Notes under the pieces: model-generated
Database searches by the model: none
Told to the model about the DNA's origin: nothing
What the model saw: the letters and a program-made list of their open reading frames with translations, nothing else
DNA from: Micromonospora sp. NBC_00389
GTDB lineage: Bacteria > Actinomycetota > Actinomycetes > Mycobacteriales > Micromonosporaceae
Assembly: GCF_036059255.1 (NCBI RefSeq)
Contig: NZ_CP107947.1
Span: forward strand, 6,510,001 to 6,574,000
Direction of reading: 5' to 3'
DNA: 64,000 nucleotides
Made by a program: the position numbers and the translations under genes
Part shown: one piece after another, positions 7,474 through 20,616 of the stretch
Layout of the letters: every line of letters begins with the position of its first letter
Position numbering within the stretch: the stretch's first letter is position 1

Positions 7474-7854
7474 GTGATTCGCTTCGTACTGAACGTGCTG
7501 TGGCTCATCTTCGGTGGTGGCATCGTGCTGGCGGTCGGCTACGGCTTCGCCGCGCTGATCTGCTTCGTCCTCGTCATCACCATTCCGTTCGGCGTCGCGT
7601 CGCTGCGCCTCGCCGTCTACTCGCTGTGGCCCTTCGGCCGCACCCTGGTGCCCAAGCCTGGCGCCGGCGCCGCCTCCGGGCTGGCGAACATCCTGTGGGT
7701 GGTGCTGGCGGGCTGGTGGCTCGCGCTGTCCCACATCGTCGCGGGCATCGCCCTCTGCGTCACGATCATCGGCATTCCGTTCGGCATCGCCAACTTCAAA
7801 CTCGTTCCGGCCGCGTTCTGGCCCCTCGGCCGCGAGGTCGTCGACATACCTTGA
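7474..7854 (+). CDS. YccF-family inner-membrane protein
   Basis: 126 aa from GTG 7474, which gives the normal family start (VIRFVLNVLWLIFGGG). A TTG at 7447 would add nine atypical residues. It has two repeats of the family signature (VITIPFGVASLRLAVYSLWPFGR and CVTIIGIPFGIANFKLVPAAFWPLGR), each following hydrophobic helices, giving about four membrane segments. The function of YccF is not established. The ribosome-binding site GGAGG abuts the GTG, closer than usual, so the start could be leaderless or slightly different. Confidence 0.85.
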   Translation: MIRFVLNVLWLIFGGGIVLAVGYGFAALICFVLVITIPFGVASLRLAVYSLWPFGRTLVPKPGAGAASGLANILWVVLAGWWLALSHIVAGIALCVTIIGIPFGIANFKLVPAAFWPLGREVVDIP

Positions 7855-7880
7855 ACGGTCCTGTTCGAACAGTCCCCCGG

Positions 7881-8288
7881 TTACTGGTCGGCGCTGCTCA
7901 GATCCGGTCTCAACGAGTCGCCTCCGTCATCGAGGTCGCCGACGAGCGAATCCGGCACACGCATGCGCCACGCGTCGGTGACGAGTTCCGTCAGACGATC
8001 GACGTCCACCCGCTCCAACCGCAGCATCACCAGGGGCAACCCGTCGTACGCGGGCGTGGTGAAGAAGACGTCGGGCTCGCCCAGGAGCAGGGCCTGCTTC
8101 TCCGCTTCGTCACCGACGTACAGCACCGCGATGTCGGTCCGGATGACGCGCGGGACACCTGGCCTCCGCTCGGGGTAGGACCAGATGAACCCCTTGTCGG
8201 CGACCCGGAAGTCGAAGCCGGCACTGTCGATCTCGACCACGTGAGGCAGTGCCAGTGCCAGGTGACGGACATCGCCAGCGTCAGCCAT
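7881..8288 (-). CDS. MmcQ/YjbR-family protein
   Basis: 135 aa from ATG 8288, with GGAGC eight bases upstream; longer in-frame reading to 8540 is low-complexity Arg-rich sequence and is rejected. It has the features of the MmcQ/YjbR fold: an N-terminal helix (ADAGDVRHLALALPHV), FDFRVADKGFIW, a glycine/hydrophobic strand region, and a C-terminal helix DRLTELVTDAWRM. These small proteins adopt a CyaY-like alpha/beta fold and may bind DNA, with no established cellular role. It lies 89 nt downstream of the PARG-like gene on the same strand and may be co-transcribed. Confidence 0.85.
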   Translation of the reverse strand: MADAGDVRHLALALPHVVEIDSAGFDFRVADKGFIWSYPERRPGVPRVIRTDIAVLYVGDEAEKQALLLGEPDVFFTTPAYDGLPLVMLRLERVDVDRLTELVTDAWRMRVPDSLVGDLDDGGDSLRPDLSSADQ

Positions 8289-8377
8289 CGAGGTTGCTCC
8301 AGGGCACCGCGTCCTGCATAGGCACAGGCTAACCGCTACGCCGGACATGGTCCTCGGCCGGCTGAGGGTCGCGGCAG

Positions 8378-9178
8378 CTAACCGGCGAAACGAGTGAGGA
8401 AGGCGTCGTACACGGGTGCGCCCGGCAGGGTGTCGTGGATGGCGAACACCACGTGATCGAACCGGTCGACCGTTCGCAGCGCGTCGGCGAAGGCGCCCGC
8501 CACTGTGGCGGGATCGTTGCGGAACACCCCGCACCCCCACGCGCCCAGCACGATGGTTCGATGCCCGTGCGCGGCGGCCACCTCGAGGACCCGCTGTGCG
8601 CGCCGGGACAGCACCGCCGGCACCTCGGCGGCGTGCTCGGGCTGGTTGCGGATGATCGCACCCAGGTTCGGCGCCGCAGCGGTCAGAAACGAGGTGAGAT
8701 GCGACTGGTCGAGCAGGTCACCCTTGTCGTTCCGGAAGACCGGCACGCGTGGGGAGTAGATGACCCGGTCGCTGTAGCGCAGATCCCGCTGCGCGCGGTG
8801 GAACGCATAGAAGCCAGGTGCGGCAAGCAGGCATGGGTACAGCGCCGACGAGCGCGCGATGCTCTCCTCCTGCGCCTTCGCCCCACCGAGAAACCCGCCG
8901 CCCGGATTCTTGGCCGACGCGAACACCAGACACACCGCGGCGGGCCCGAGCCGGCGGGCTGCCTGCAACGTCGACTCGTGTGTCACCTCGACGACGCCGG
9001 CCCCGGCATCGACGCCGCCCACCTCGAACATGTCGTCCGGCAGGTGGTGCCGGGTGCCGGCGACCGCACTGCGCACCGCCTCGTCGATGACGACCTCATC
9101 GCCGGCGCCGTTGCGGTACCGGCCGGACTCGGCGATCGCCACGGTCTGGCGCGCTATCTCGCGGAGGCGACTGCTCAC
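8378..9178 (-). CDS. Bacterial PARG-type poly(ADP-ribose) glycohydrolase (TIGR02452/DUF2263)
   Basis: 266 aa from GTG 9178. The macro-domain signature of bacterial PARGs is complete: NPGGGFLGGAKAQEE, with GGG at 93-95 and catalytic Glu104-Glu105 after Gln103, plus RSSALYPCL after it and the late GAWGCGVFRNDP diphosphate-binding loop. Known members remove poly(ADP-ribose) or ADP-ribose from proteins. No ADP-ribosyltransferase gene is near, so the substrate source is unknown; DNA-damage signalling and defence against ADP-ribosylating toxins are both possible. The gene is full length and intact. Confidence 0.88.
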   Translation of the reverse strand: MSSRLREIARQTVAIAESGRYRNGAGDEVVIDEAVRSAVAGTRHHLPDDMFEVGGVDAGAGVVEVTHESTLQAARRLGPAAVCLVFASAKNPGGGFLGGAKAQEESIARSSALYPCLLAAPGFYAFHRAQRDLRYSDRVIYSPRVPVFRNDKGDLLDQSHLTSFLTAAAPNLGAIIRNQPEHAAEVPAVLSRRAQRVLEVAAAHGHRTIVLGAWGCGVFRNDPATVAGAFADALRTVDRFDHVVFAIHDTLPGAPVYDAFLTRFAG

Positions 9179-9705
9179 CGGTACGCCCGGCGAGAACGAG
9201 AATATGAATGGAGGGCCTGCACAGCCAGCAGGTTAAGCAGCGGGCGCCACACCAACAACTGGTTTCCGCTACTGCCGCCGACGACCGGAGGCGACCGCAG
9301 CCTGGTCCTGCACACACCCAGCGCGAACCCGACCTCAGCGCCGGCTTCCTTGCTCAGACCTGCAAAACCTCCCCGAACCGGCGTCGGTTGCGGGCAAGAT
9401 GAGATGGATTCGCCCAGCGACACGGTGAGCGGGGGTCGGCCGTGAACGACGGATTGGTGACCAGGCGGAGCGCCCATGATGTCGGAGAGACAATCTCTGC
9501 GCTACGGGCTGAGGCGGAACGCGTGGGCGCTGCGGTGGCGGCGGTGGTCGACCATGCGGCGGCCGCTCGCAAGGCCGGGCTGGATATGCCCGACACACAG
9601 GTAATCATCGGTGTCGCGGCGTGGATACCCCTGCCTTCAGGCGGGGGAGGAAACGCCGCTCCCCTCAGGGATAGACTTACATGAACTACTGGTAGGAAGT
9701 GAGGC

Positions 9706-10818
9706 ATGGGTGAGGTGGTGAAGCGGGCGTACAAGTACCGCTTCTATCCGACCCCGCAGCAGGCTGAGCAGTTGAACCGCACCTTCGGGTGTGTGCGCAA
9801 GGTTTATAACCTGGCGCTGGATGCGCGGACCCGTGCGTGGGGGGTGCTTGGGCAGCGCAGCACCTATGTGCAGTCGTCGGCGTGGTTGACCGAGTGGAAA
9901 CGCACCGAGGAGTTGGCGTTCCTTAACGAGGTCAGCTCGGTGCCGTTGCAGCAAGCCCTGCGGCACCTGCAAGCCGGGTTCGCCGCGTTTTGGGGCAAGC
10001 GGTCGCGGTACCCGAGGTTCAAGTCCAAGCGCAAGTCTCGGGCGTCGGCGGAGTACACCCGCTCGGCGTTCCGCTGGCGCGACGGGCAGCTCACCCTGGC
10101 CAAGATGGACGCCCCGCTGACCATCGTGTGGTCCCGGGCCCTGCCCGACGGCGCCGAACCGTCCACGGTCACGGTGTCCCGTGACCCGGCCGGTCGGTGG
10201 TTCGTGTCCCTGCTGGTCGAGGATCCCACCGTCACGCCTTTTCCTCCGCTGGGCACGGCGGTGGGGGTGGACGCGGGCATCACCAGTCTGCTCACCTTGT
10301 CCACCGGGGAGAAGGTCACCAACCCGCGTCATGAGCGCGTTGACCGGCGCAAGTTGGCCAAGGCGCAACGGAACCTGTCCCGTAAGGGCAAGGACTCCGC
10401 CAACCGGGCCAAAGCCCGGCTTGCGGTGGCCGGCATCCACGCCCGCATCGCCGACCGGCGGCGGGATCACCTGCACAAGCTGTCGACTCGACTCGTCCGC
10501 GAGAACCAAACGGTCGTGATCGAGGATCTCAGTGTGCGCAACATGCTGCGCAACCACTCGCTGGCCCGCGCCATTTCCGACGCGGCGTGGACACAACTGC
10601 GCAGCATGATCGAGTACAAGGCCGCCTGGTACGGGCGGCAGGTTATCGCCGTCGACCGCTGGCATCCGAGCACGAAGACCTGCTCGGCGTGCAGGCGGAT
10701 CAACACGGCCATGGCTCTTGGCGTTCGTGTCTGGACGTGTCCCGGCTGCGGCGCCGTGCATGACCGGGACGTCAACGCCGCGAAGAACATTCTCGCCGCC
10801 GGGCTGGCGGAGAGGTAA
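9706..10818 (+). CDS. tnpB: TnpB RNA-guided nuclease, copy 1
   Basis: 370 aa, full length. It has an N-terminal helix-turn-helix region (residues 1-100), WED-type barrel, and split RuvC with catalytic Asp189 (GVDAGI), Glu273 (VIEDL) and Asp355 (HDRDVNAAKNI). A zinc finger has CSAC (326-329) and CPGC (345-348). Family knowledge: TnpB is an omegaRNA-guided DNA endonuclease, ancestor of Cas12, which cuts empty sites to favour retention of the element. All catalytic residues are present, so it is probably active. ATG 9706 is preceded by GGAAGTGAGG. It is nearly identical to the copy at 23851-24963; visible differences include residues 40-50 and Arg330 in place of Gly. Confidence 0.95.
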   Translation: MGEVVKRAYKYRFYPTPQQAEQLNRTFGCVRKVYNLALDARTRAWGVLGQRSTYVQSSAWLTEWKRTEELAFLNEVSSVPLQQALRHLQAGFAAFWGKRSRYPRFKSKRKSRASAEYTRSAFRWRDGQLTLAKMDAPLTIVWSRALPDGAEPSTVTVSRDPAGRWFVSLLVEDPTVTPFPPLGTAVGVDAGITSLLTLSTGEKVTNPRHERVDRRKLAKAQRNLSRKGKDSANRAKARLAVAGIHARIADRRRDHLHKLSTRLVRENQTVVIEDLSVRNMLRNHSLARAISDAAWTQLRSMIEYKAAWYGRQVIAVDRWHPSTKTCSACRRINTAMALGVRVWTCPGCGAVHDRDVNAAKNILAAGLAER

Positions 10819-10941
10819 AACGCCTGTGGAGGGCCGGTGAGACCCGACCCGCGCAAGCGGTGAAGGCGCGGCCCGGTGAAACAGGAAACCCCCCGGGTGA
10901 CCGAGGGAATCCCCGCCCTTCAGGGCGGTGGAGGATGTCAA
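10819..10941 (+). ncRNA. Probable omegaRNA scaffold of tnpB copy 1
   Basis: The 123 nt from the tnpB stop to the element's right end are GC-rich, include the CCGCCC-TTCA-GGGCGG hairpin at about 10914-10929, and are conserved in copy 2. In characterised TnpB systems the omegaRNA covers the 3' end of tnpB and this region, and the guide is the sequence just outside the right end. Here the guide would begin at 10942 (GCAGGCCCGTCCCGAG). The 5' end of the RNA inside tnpB cannot be set from sequence. Confidence 0.45.
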
Positions 10942-11168
10942 GCAGGCCCGTCCCGAGAGCCATCGACCTGCCAATGCGACTCATGGTGCGAGACGACGGC
11001 CAGCCGGGCTCGCTGGTCACCTGGCAGGACCCCGCGTACCTCGCTCAGCGGTACGGACTGAGCGAGAATCAGCTTCCACCCCTGAACGCCCCGGCCAAGA
11101 TTGCCTCCGCGGTCGACGGCCGCTGAGCACGGCCCGAATCGGCCGCCCACACAGCCCGCCGGGCCGGG

Positions 11169-11345
11169 TCAGCTACCCCGGTCCAGCCGCTCCAGCGTCG
11201 CGGCAGCGACCAGGCCATACGCGACGTACGGTAAGGCATCCTCGGGCCAGCCCTCAGTGCCCCAGCGACGCGGGTCCGTCACCCCGAGCGCGGTCATCGA
11301 CCCGTCGGCGACCAGATTGCTGAACAATTCGCGGGCGGACAGGCC
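11169..11345 (-). pseudogene. Possible 3' remnant of an unidentified gene
   Basis: Minus-strand reading of this segment gives a protein-like tail (NGLSARELFSNLVADG, DPRRWGTEGWPEDALPYVAY, GLVAAATLERLD) ending in TAG at 11169-11171. Upstream of it the frame loses protein character and runs into the divergent gene at 11395. The YVAYGLVAAATL pattern recalls the last helix of some small membrane proteins, but I do not recognise a family. It could be a decayed gene next to the interrupted DUF302 gene, or chance coding-like sequence. Confidence 0.25.
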
Positions 11346-11394
11346 GTTCCGTACGTGGAGTCTCCCGCTTTGCTGGACACGCTTGACTGAGCAT

Positions 11395-11949
11395 ATGGAC
11401 GTCACCAGAGATCGGCGGAGCTGGCGGATCGGCACGGCCGACGACGTCGCCTGGCTCGCTGGCCAGACCACCCACGGCCTCTCGATCACCACAGCGATCC
11501 CGCCGGTGTTCCGCGCCTACGCCACGTTCTACCCGCCCGACGGCGTCAGCGTCGACGCCCATGAACGGGCCGTGGTCGACGAGCTCACCTGGAACACCCC
11601 TGCGCAGCCCTGGTGGCTGGGCTACCTCGACACCGGCGCCCACGACATCGTCTTCCCTTTCGCTCCGACGGTGTCCCTCTACGCGGGCTGGCCCTACGTG
11701 CTCGTCGAAGCCGGCCCCGAACAAGCTCTCACCTGGCGGACCGGGCACATGCGCGGCGACGGACCCCTGCCCGATCTGTTCTTCCCCGCGGATCACTCCT
11801 GGCTCGTCTCCGCTCTCTGGGACGACGCCTGGACCGACATCGGCGGGACCACCGCCTTGATCACCGCCCTGCACCGGAACCCGCTGGTCAGCGCCCGCCC
11901 GGTCGGGCCGGACGAAGACGCCCTCCCGCCCGGGCTCACGCGCGAATAG
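11395..11949 (+). CDS. Uncharacterised protein, 184 aa
   Basis: ATG 11395 begins a frame with good actinobacterial codon bias to TAG at 11949. Longer in-frame sequence from 11101 is not protein-like. The product is soluble, acidic and rich in Trp and aromatic residues (DVAWLAGQTTHGLSITTAIP, WWLGYLDTGAHDIVFPF, LVEAGPEQALTWR, DHSWLVSALWDDAW), with no signal peptide or membrane helix. The mix of TAIPPVFRAYATFYPP and ALWDDAWTDIGG resembles small actinobacterial hypotheticals of about 180 aa, but no named domain is evident. It stands alone on its strand; the next gene is convergent. Confidence 0.75.
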   Translation: MDVTRDRRSWRIGTADDVAWLAGQTTHGLSITTAIPPVFRAYATFYPPDGVSVDAHERAVVDELTWNTPAQPWWLGYLDTGAHDIVFPFAPTVSLYAGWPYVLVEAGPEQALTWRTGHMRGDGPLPDLFFPADHSWLVSALWDDAWTDIGGTTALITALHRNPLVSARPVGPDEDALPPGLTRE

Positions 11950-11978
11950 GCGCCGGCCCGATGCCCTCAGGCACCTGG

Positions 11979-12596
11979 TCAGCCTCGTGCGTCTCCGATC
12001 GCCACAGCGGAGGTCCAGGCCGGGTCGCGGCCGGTGAGCCCGATGACCCGATCGAGCAGCGCGGCCTCGGCCGGCAGGGTGATCGACGGCCCGAACAGGC
12101 CCGGGGTGCCCTCACTGCTCCCTTGCTGCGACACCAGACCGTGGACCCACTCGACGGTCTGCGGGTCGACGTCGTACGTCTGACCGGTCGCTCGTGCGAG
12201 ATCCCAGGCGTGAATCACCACCTCGTTCAGCGCGACGACGCCCATGATCTGCGCCGGCAGCACGACCCCACCGGCAGCGGTGTCGCCCGTCCAGGCGCTC
12301 GGTACGCGCCACGCGGCGACCAGGTCATCGAGCTGTGCGGGCAGAATCGTGCGCCACTCGGGATCGAGGTTGGCCACGGTGGGATTGCCCGGACCGCCCG
12401 GTGCGGCGTCGGGCGCCTTCTCCGCAGCGATCCGGAACGCGATGGTGAGCCCGACGAGGTGGTCGAGCAGATCACCCACGACCCATCCCGCACACGGGGT
12501 AGGGAGGGTGAGCTGATGGTCGGTCACCCCGAGCAGCACCGAGGTCAACGCGCGGGACGCGGGCTCGAGGTCCGGGGAGGTGTTGAGGTCGCTCAT
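11979..12596 (-). CDS. TIGR03086 metal-binding (DinB/mycothiol-transferase-like) protein
   Basis: 205 aa. N-terminal four-helix DinB-like fold: LTLPTPCAGWVVGDLLDHLVG gives the first metal His, and VVIHAWDLARATG gives the second motif. The C-terminal part ends FGPSITLPAEAALLDRVIGLTGRDP, which is the standard end of the TIGR03086 family. Relatives are mycothiol-dependent maleylpyruvate isomerase-like or S-transferase proteins, so a thiol-transfer or detoxification role is likely (family inference). ATG 12596 overlaps the stop of the upstream HTH_42 gene by four bases, indicating translational coupling. Confidence 0.9.
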   Translation of the reverse strand: MSDLNTSPDLEPASRALTSVLLGVTDHQLTLPTPCAGWVVGDLLDHLVGLTIAFRIAAEKAPDAAPGGPGNPTVANLDPEWRTILPAQLDDLVAAWRVPSAWTGDTAAGGVVLPAQIMGVVALNEVVIHAWDLARATGQTYDVDPQTVEWVHGLVSQQGSSEGTPGLFGPSITLPAEAALLDRVIGLTGRDPAWTSAVAIGDARG

Positions 12597-13759
12597 CCAG
12601 TTGCTCCGTCCGGTTGATTGCCCGGCACGCTAGCCGAGGGGACCGACAAAGTCGCCGCATCGCCAGGAGGCGGGGCCACCTGTGCCTGGCTGCTCTCCTG
12701 GTCCGACAGGAACGACGCCAGCGCCCGACCCTGCTCGGCGACCTCGGTGCGGTCGGCGCGGGAGAGGCGGCCCAACGGAGTGACGATCACCGTGCCGGCC
12801 TCGACGCTCCAGGTCGCGGCGACCCGGCCGTCGACCAGCACGGCGCGTTCCCCGGCGACCGACAGGCCGCGGTGAGCGTCGTCGACGATCCGGCTGCGGT
12901 CGTGGTAGCCGAGTATCGCGTTGTCGAACGCCGGCAGGAACCGTACCGGGGCGGGTGTGTCGGGGTCGGGACGCGGCGCGTCGGGGAGGTCGATCAACTG
13001 ACGGCCACGCTCGTCACGGAAGGTGACCAACTCCTCGCGCATCGCGGACACCGCGGTCGGCAGTCCGGCGAGGCCGCACCAGGCGCGCAGGTCGGCCGTG
13101 GCTGCGGGGCCGAACGCGGCCAGATAGCGCCGTACCAGCATCTGGCCGACCGGATCGGAGCCCTCGACGGCCGGCGGGTCGATTTCCCGGCCCAGCCAGG
13201 AGGAAAGCGGGACGTTGCGTACTCCTGCCCGGGTGCGCCACAGTCCGCGCGGCGGCAGTTGCACCATCGGGACGAGGGCGGCGACCACCATTTCGCCCAG
13301 CGCCCGCGGTCCCGGCGTCGGCCAGCGTTTGGCGAGCGCCCGCGCGATCTCGGTCATCGAGCGTGGCTCGTCGTCGGCCATCACCGCCCGGGCTGCCGCG
13401 GCGAGTTCGTCGAGGTCCACACCGTCGAGCTCGGCGCGGTAGACCCCGAGCACCCGTTGGCGGAGCATGGTGTCGTGACGCGCCCGCCAGGCCACGGTGT
13501 CGTCGGCGGTGAGGAGGTGGACGGTGCGGCGCATGAGGTGTGTCCGCACCACGCGTCGCTGGGTCAGCAGGTCCGAGAGCACCGCCGGGTCGAACGCGCG
13601 CAGCCGCGACCAGAGCCCGACGAACGGTTCCTGCGGTTCCTGCGCCTGCAGGCCGCCGAGGTGTGCGACGGCGTCGAGGACCGGTAGGTCGGCGCGATCG
13701 AGCAGGAACTGCCGGGCGAGTGTCGCGCGGTTGAGCGCCCGGGTGCCGAGAACGGTCAT
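12593..13759 (-). CDS. Winged-helix HTH_42 protein, AlkZ/YcaQ-like
   Basis: 388 aa. Begins TVLGTRALNRATLARQFLL, with the family box GGLQAQEPQEPFVGLWSRL (residues 35-53) and RTHLMRRTVHLL, and continues through tandem winged helices to a C-terminal LPAFDNAILGYHDRSRIV motif. This is the HTH_42 family containing AlkZ DNA glycosylases that unhook interstrand crosslinks and AlkX/AZL relatives, often encoded in natural-product clusters as self-resistance. The catalytic Q-x-Q (QAQ) is present. It is translationally coupled to a mycothiol-type protein, which suggests that both respond to an alkylating or electrophilic toxicant (inference). It is divergent from the WYL regulator, with a 180-bp gap. Confidence 0.88.
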   Translation of the reverse strand: MTVLGTRALNRATLARQFLLDRADLPVLDAVAHLGGLQAQEPQEPFVGLWSRLRAFDPAVLSDLLTQRRVVRTHLMRRTVHLLTADDTVAWRARHDTMLRQRVLGVYRAELDGVDLDELAAAARAVMADDEPRSMTEIARALAKRWPTPGPRALGEMVVAALVPMVQLPPRGLWRTRAGVRNVPLSSWLGREIDPPAVEGSDPVGQMLVRRYLAAFGPAATADLRAWCGLAGLPTAVSAMREELVTFRDERGRQLIDLPDAPRPDPDTPAPVRFLPAFDNAILGYHDRSRIVDDAHRGLSVAGERAVLVDGRVAATWSVEAGTVIVTPLGRLSRADRTEVAEQGRALASFLSDQESSQAQVAPPPGDAATLSVPSASVPGNQPDGATG

Positions 13760-13939
13760 CGGGTCAGGTCGCGGCGAACTGGCCGGCCGATCGGCGGCGT
13801 AGTGAACATGCTCGTTTCCTCATCGCTGGTCGTTGGCGATCGATCGCGTGGCCGGGCGTGCGTCTCCCGGTCGGGTTGCCGTAACACTCGCAGGTGAAGC
13901 GGACAGGGTGTGACCGCTTCTCATGGCAACATCGGGCTC

Positions 13940-14920
13940 ATGCCGAAGACCTCAGCGCGACTGCTCTCGCTGCTCTCGCTGCTCCAGGCCCGTCGGGACT
14001 GGCCCGGGGCGTTGCTGGCCGAGCGGCTGGCCGTCAGCCCGCGCACCGTGCGCCGCGATGTCGATCGCCTGCGCGAGCTCGGCTATCCCATCCACGCCAC
14101 CAAGGGCCCCGACGGGGGGTACCGGCTCGACGCAGGTACGGCACTGCCGCCGCTGCTGTTCGACGACGAGCAGGCCGTTGCCCTCGCCGTCGCACTCCAG
14201 ATCGCCACCACCGCCGGCGCCGGCATCGAGGAAGCCGCGGTGCGCGCGCTGAACACCGTCCGGCAGGTCATGCCCGCACGGCTGCGCCGCCGCATCGACA
14301 CGCTCCAGGTCACCGCCGTCGAGCGGCCCGGGATCCGGTCGAACCCCCGGGCCGACACCGGCGTACTCGTGGCGCTCAGCGCCGCCGTCCAAGCCCGCGA
14401 AGTGCTGCGCTTCGACTACGCCCCCGCTTCCCCGGTTGGAGCCGGCGACGACCGCGCCGACACTCCCCCGCGCCGGGTGCAGCCTCACCACGTCGTCACC
14501 TGGGGCGGGCGCTGGTACCTCATCGCCTGGGATCTCGACCGCGACGACTGGCGCACCTTCCGCGCTGACCGGATCACGCCGCGCACCCCCACGGGCCCCC
14601 GCTTCACCCCGCGTGAACTGCCCGGAGGGGAGGTGGCCGCCTTCGTCGTCAGCAGGTTCCAGGGCTCTGGCGGCTGGCCCTGCCGCGGGGAGGTGATCCT
14701 CGACCTCCCCGCCGAGGACGTGTCCCGCTACACCAGCGACGGGCTCGTCGAGGCCCTCGGCCCGGACCGCTGCCGGCTCGTCCTGGGCTCGTGGTCGTGG
14801 CCCGGCCTGGCCGCCAGCATCGGCAGGTTCGACGCCGACATCGAGGTCGTCGGGCCGACCGAGCTCAAGGACGCCTTCGCGCACCTGGCCCGCCGGTACG
14901 CCGACGCCGCAGCCGGCTGA
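13940..14920 (+). CDS. HTH/WYL-domain transcriptional regulator
   Basis: 326 aa from ATG 13940 (MPKTSARLLSLLSLLQARRDW). Residues 1-60 are an HTH_11 DNA-binding domain (RLAVSPRTVRRDVDRLRELG), followed by a linker, and at about 150-220 a WYL domain (GGRWYLIAWDLDRDDWRTF), then a WCX C-terminal region. WYL regulators bind ligands, sometimes nucleotides or nucleic acid, and often repress a neighbouring gene. The divergent HTH_42/TIGR03086 operon is the obvious target (inference). An in-frame GTG at 13910 is less likely, since the family starts a few residues before the first helix. Confidence 0.92.
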   Translation: MPKTSARLLSLLSLLQARRDWPGALLAERLAVSPRTVRRDVDRLRELGYPIHATKGPDGGYRLDAGTALPPLLFDDEQAVALAVALQIATTAGAGIEEAAVRALNTVRQVMPARLRRRIDTLQVTAVERPGIRSNPRADTGVLVALSAAVQAREVLRFDYAPASPVGAGDDRADTPPRRVQPHHVVTWGGRWYLIAWDLDRDDWRTFRADRITPRTPTGPRFTPRELPGGEVAAFVVSRFQGSGGWPCRGEVILDLPAEDVSRYTSDGLVEALGPDRCRLVLGSWSWPGLAASIGRFDADIEVVGPTELKDAFAHLARRYADAAAG

Positions 14921-14976
14921 CCCACCGACCTCCGCCCCCACCCTCGACCACGGCCTGGGCGGCCGGGCACCCGACG

Positions 14977-14992
14977 ACCAAAAACTTTTGGT
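14977..14992. promoter_or_regulatory. AT-rich inverted repeat before the carboxylase gene
   Basis: ACCAAAA (14977-14983) and TTTTGGT (14986-14992) form perfect 7-bp arms around AC, an unusual AT-rich island in this GC-rich sequence. It lies 57 nt after the WYL stop and 138 nt before the carboxylase start. It could be an operator for the carboxylase or a weak terminator for the WYL gene; the AT content favours a promoter/operator. Confidence 0.45.
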
Positions 14993-15129
14993 GGTTTCCT
15001 ACAACTGAGGGGCGATTGGTTCGGTGATTGCACCATGGCGCTGCCCGCCGGGAGGGGGAAGGGTGCTTACTGCCGGGGGCCGTCGTCTCGCGGTGCGCTG
15101 ATCATGGATCTACCAAAGGGGTCATTCGG

Positions 15130-20589
<5,460 letters not shown>

Positions 20590-20616
20590 GTGGCGGGAGG
20601 TGCGGGCAGAGCGCCA

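Larger units (their letters stand above)
9605..10941 (+). mobile_element. tnpB-only IS200/IS605-group element, copy 1
   Basis: The limits come from comparing this copy with the inverted copy at 23728-25068: identity begins at TCATCGGTGTCGCGG on the left and ends at GAGGATGTCAA on the right, and flanks differ beyond. The left end carries a CCTGCCTTCAGGCGGGG imperfect hairpin; the right end carries a perfect CCGCCC-TTCA-GGGCGG hairpin. There are no terminal inverted repeats or target duplication, as expected for the group. It contains only tnpB, so movement needs a TnpA supplied in trans. Confidence 0.85.
9442..11126 (+). pseudogene. DUF302-domain gene interrupted by a tnpB element
   Basis: The 5' part starts at GTG 9442 (GGGGGTC upstream) and encodes about 55 residues (VTRRSAHDVGETISALRAEA, AVVDHAAAARKAGLDMPDT). 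The 3' part, 10942-11126, encodes SRPVPRAIDLPMRLMVRDDG and a tail to TGA at 11126. The two ends match the beginning and end of the DUF302 fold, and the element at 9605-10941 lies between them. Joining the flanks after TCA at 9605-9607 restores one frame. About a dozen residues expected from the family (an FGNP-AG loop) seem absent, so a small deletion may also have occurred. The gene cannot make its original product. Confidence 0.75.
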
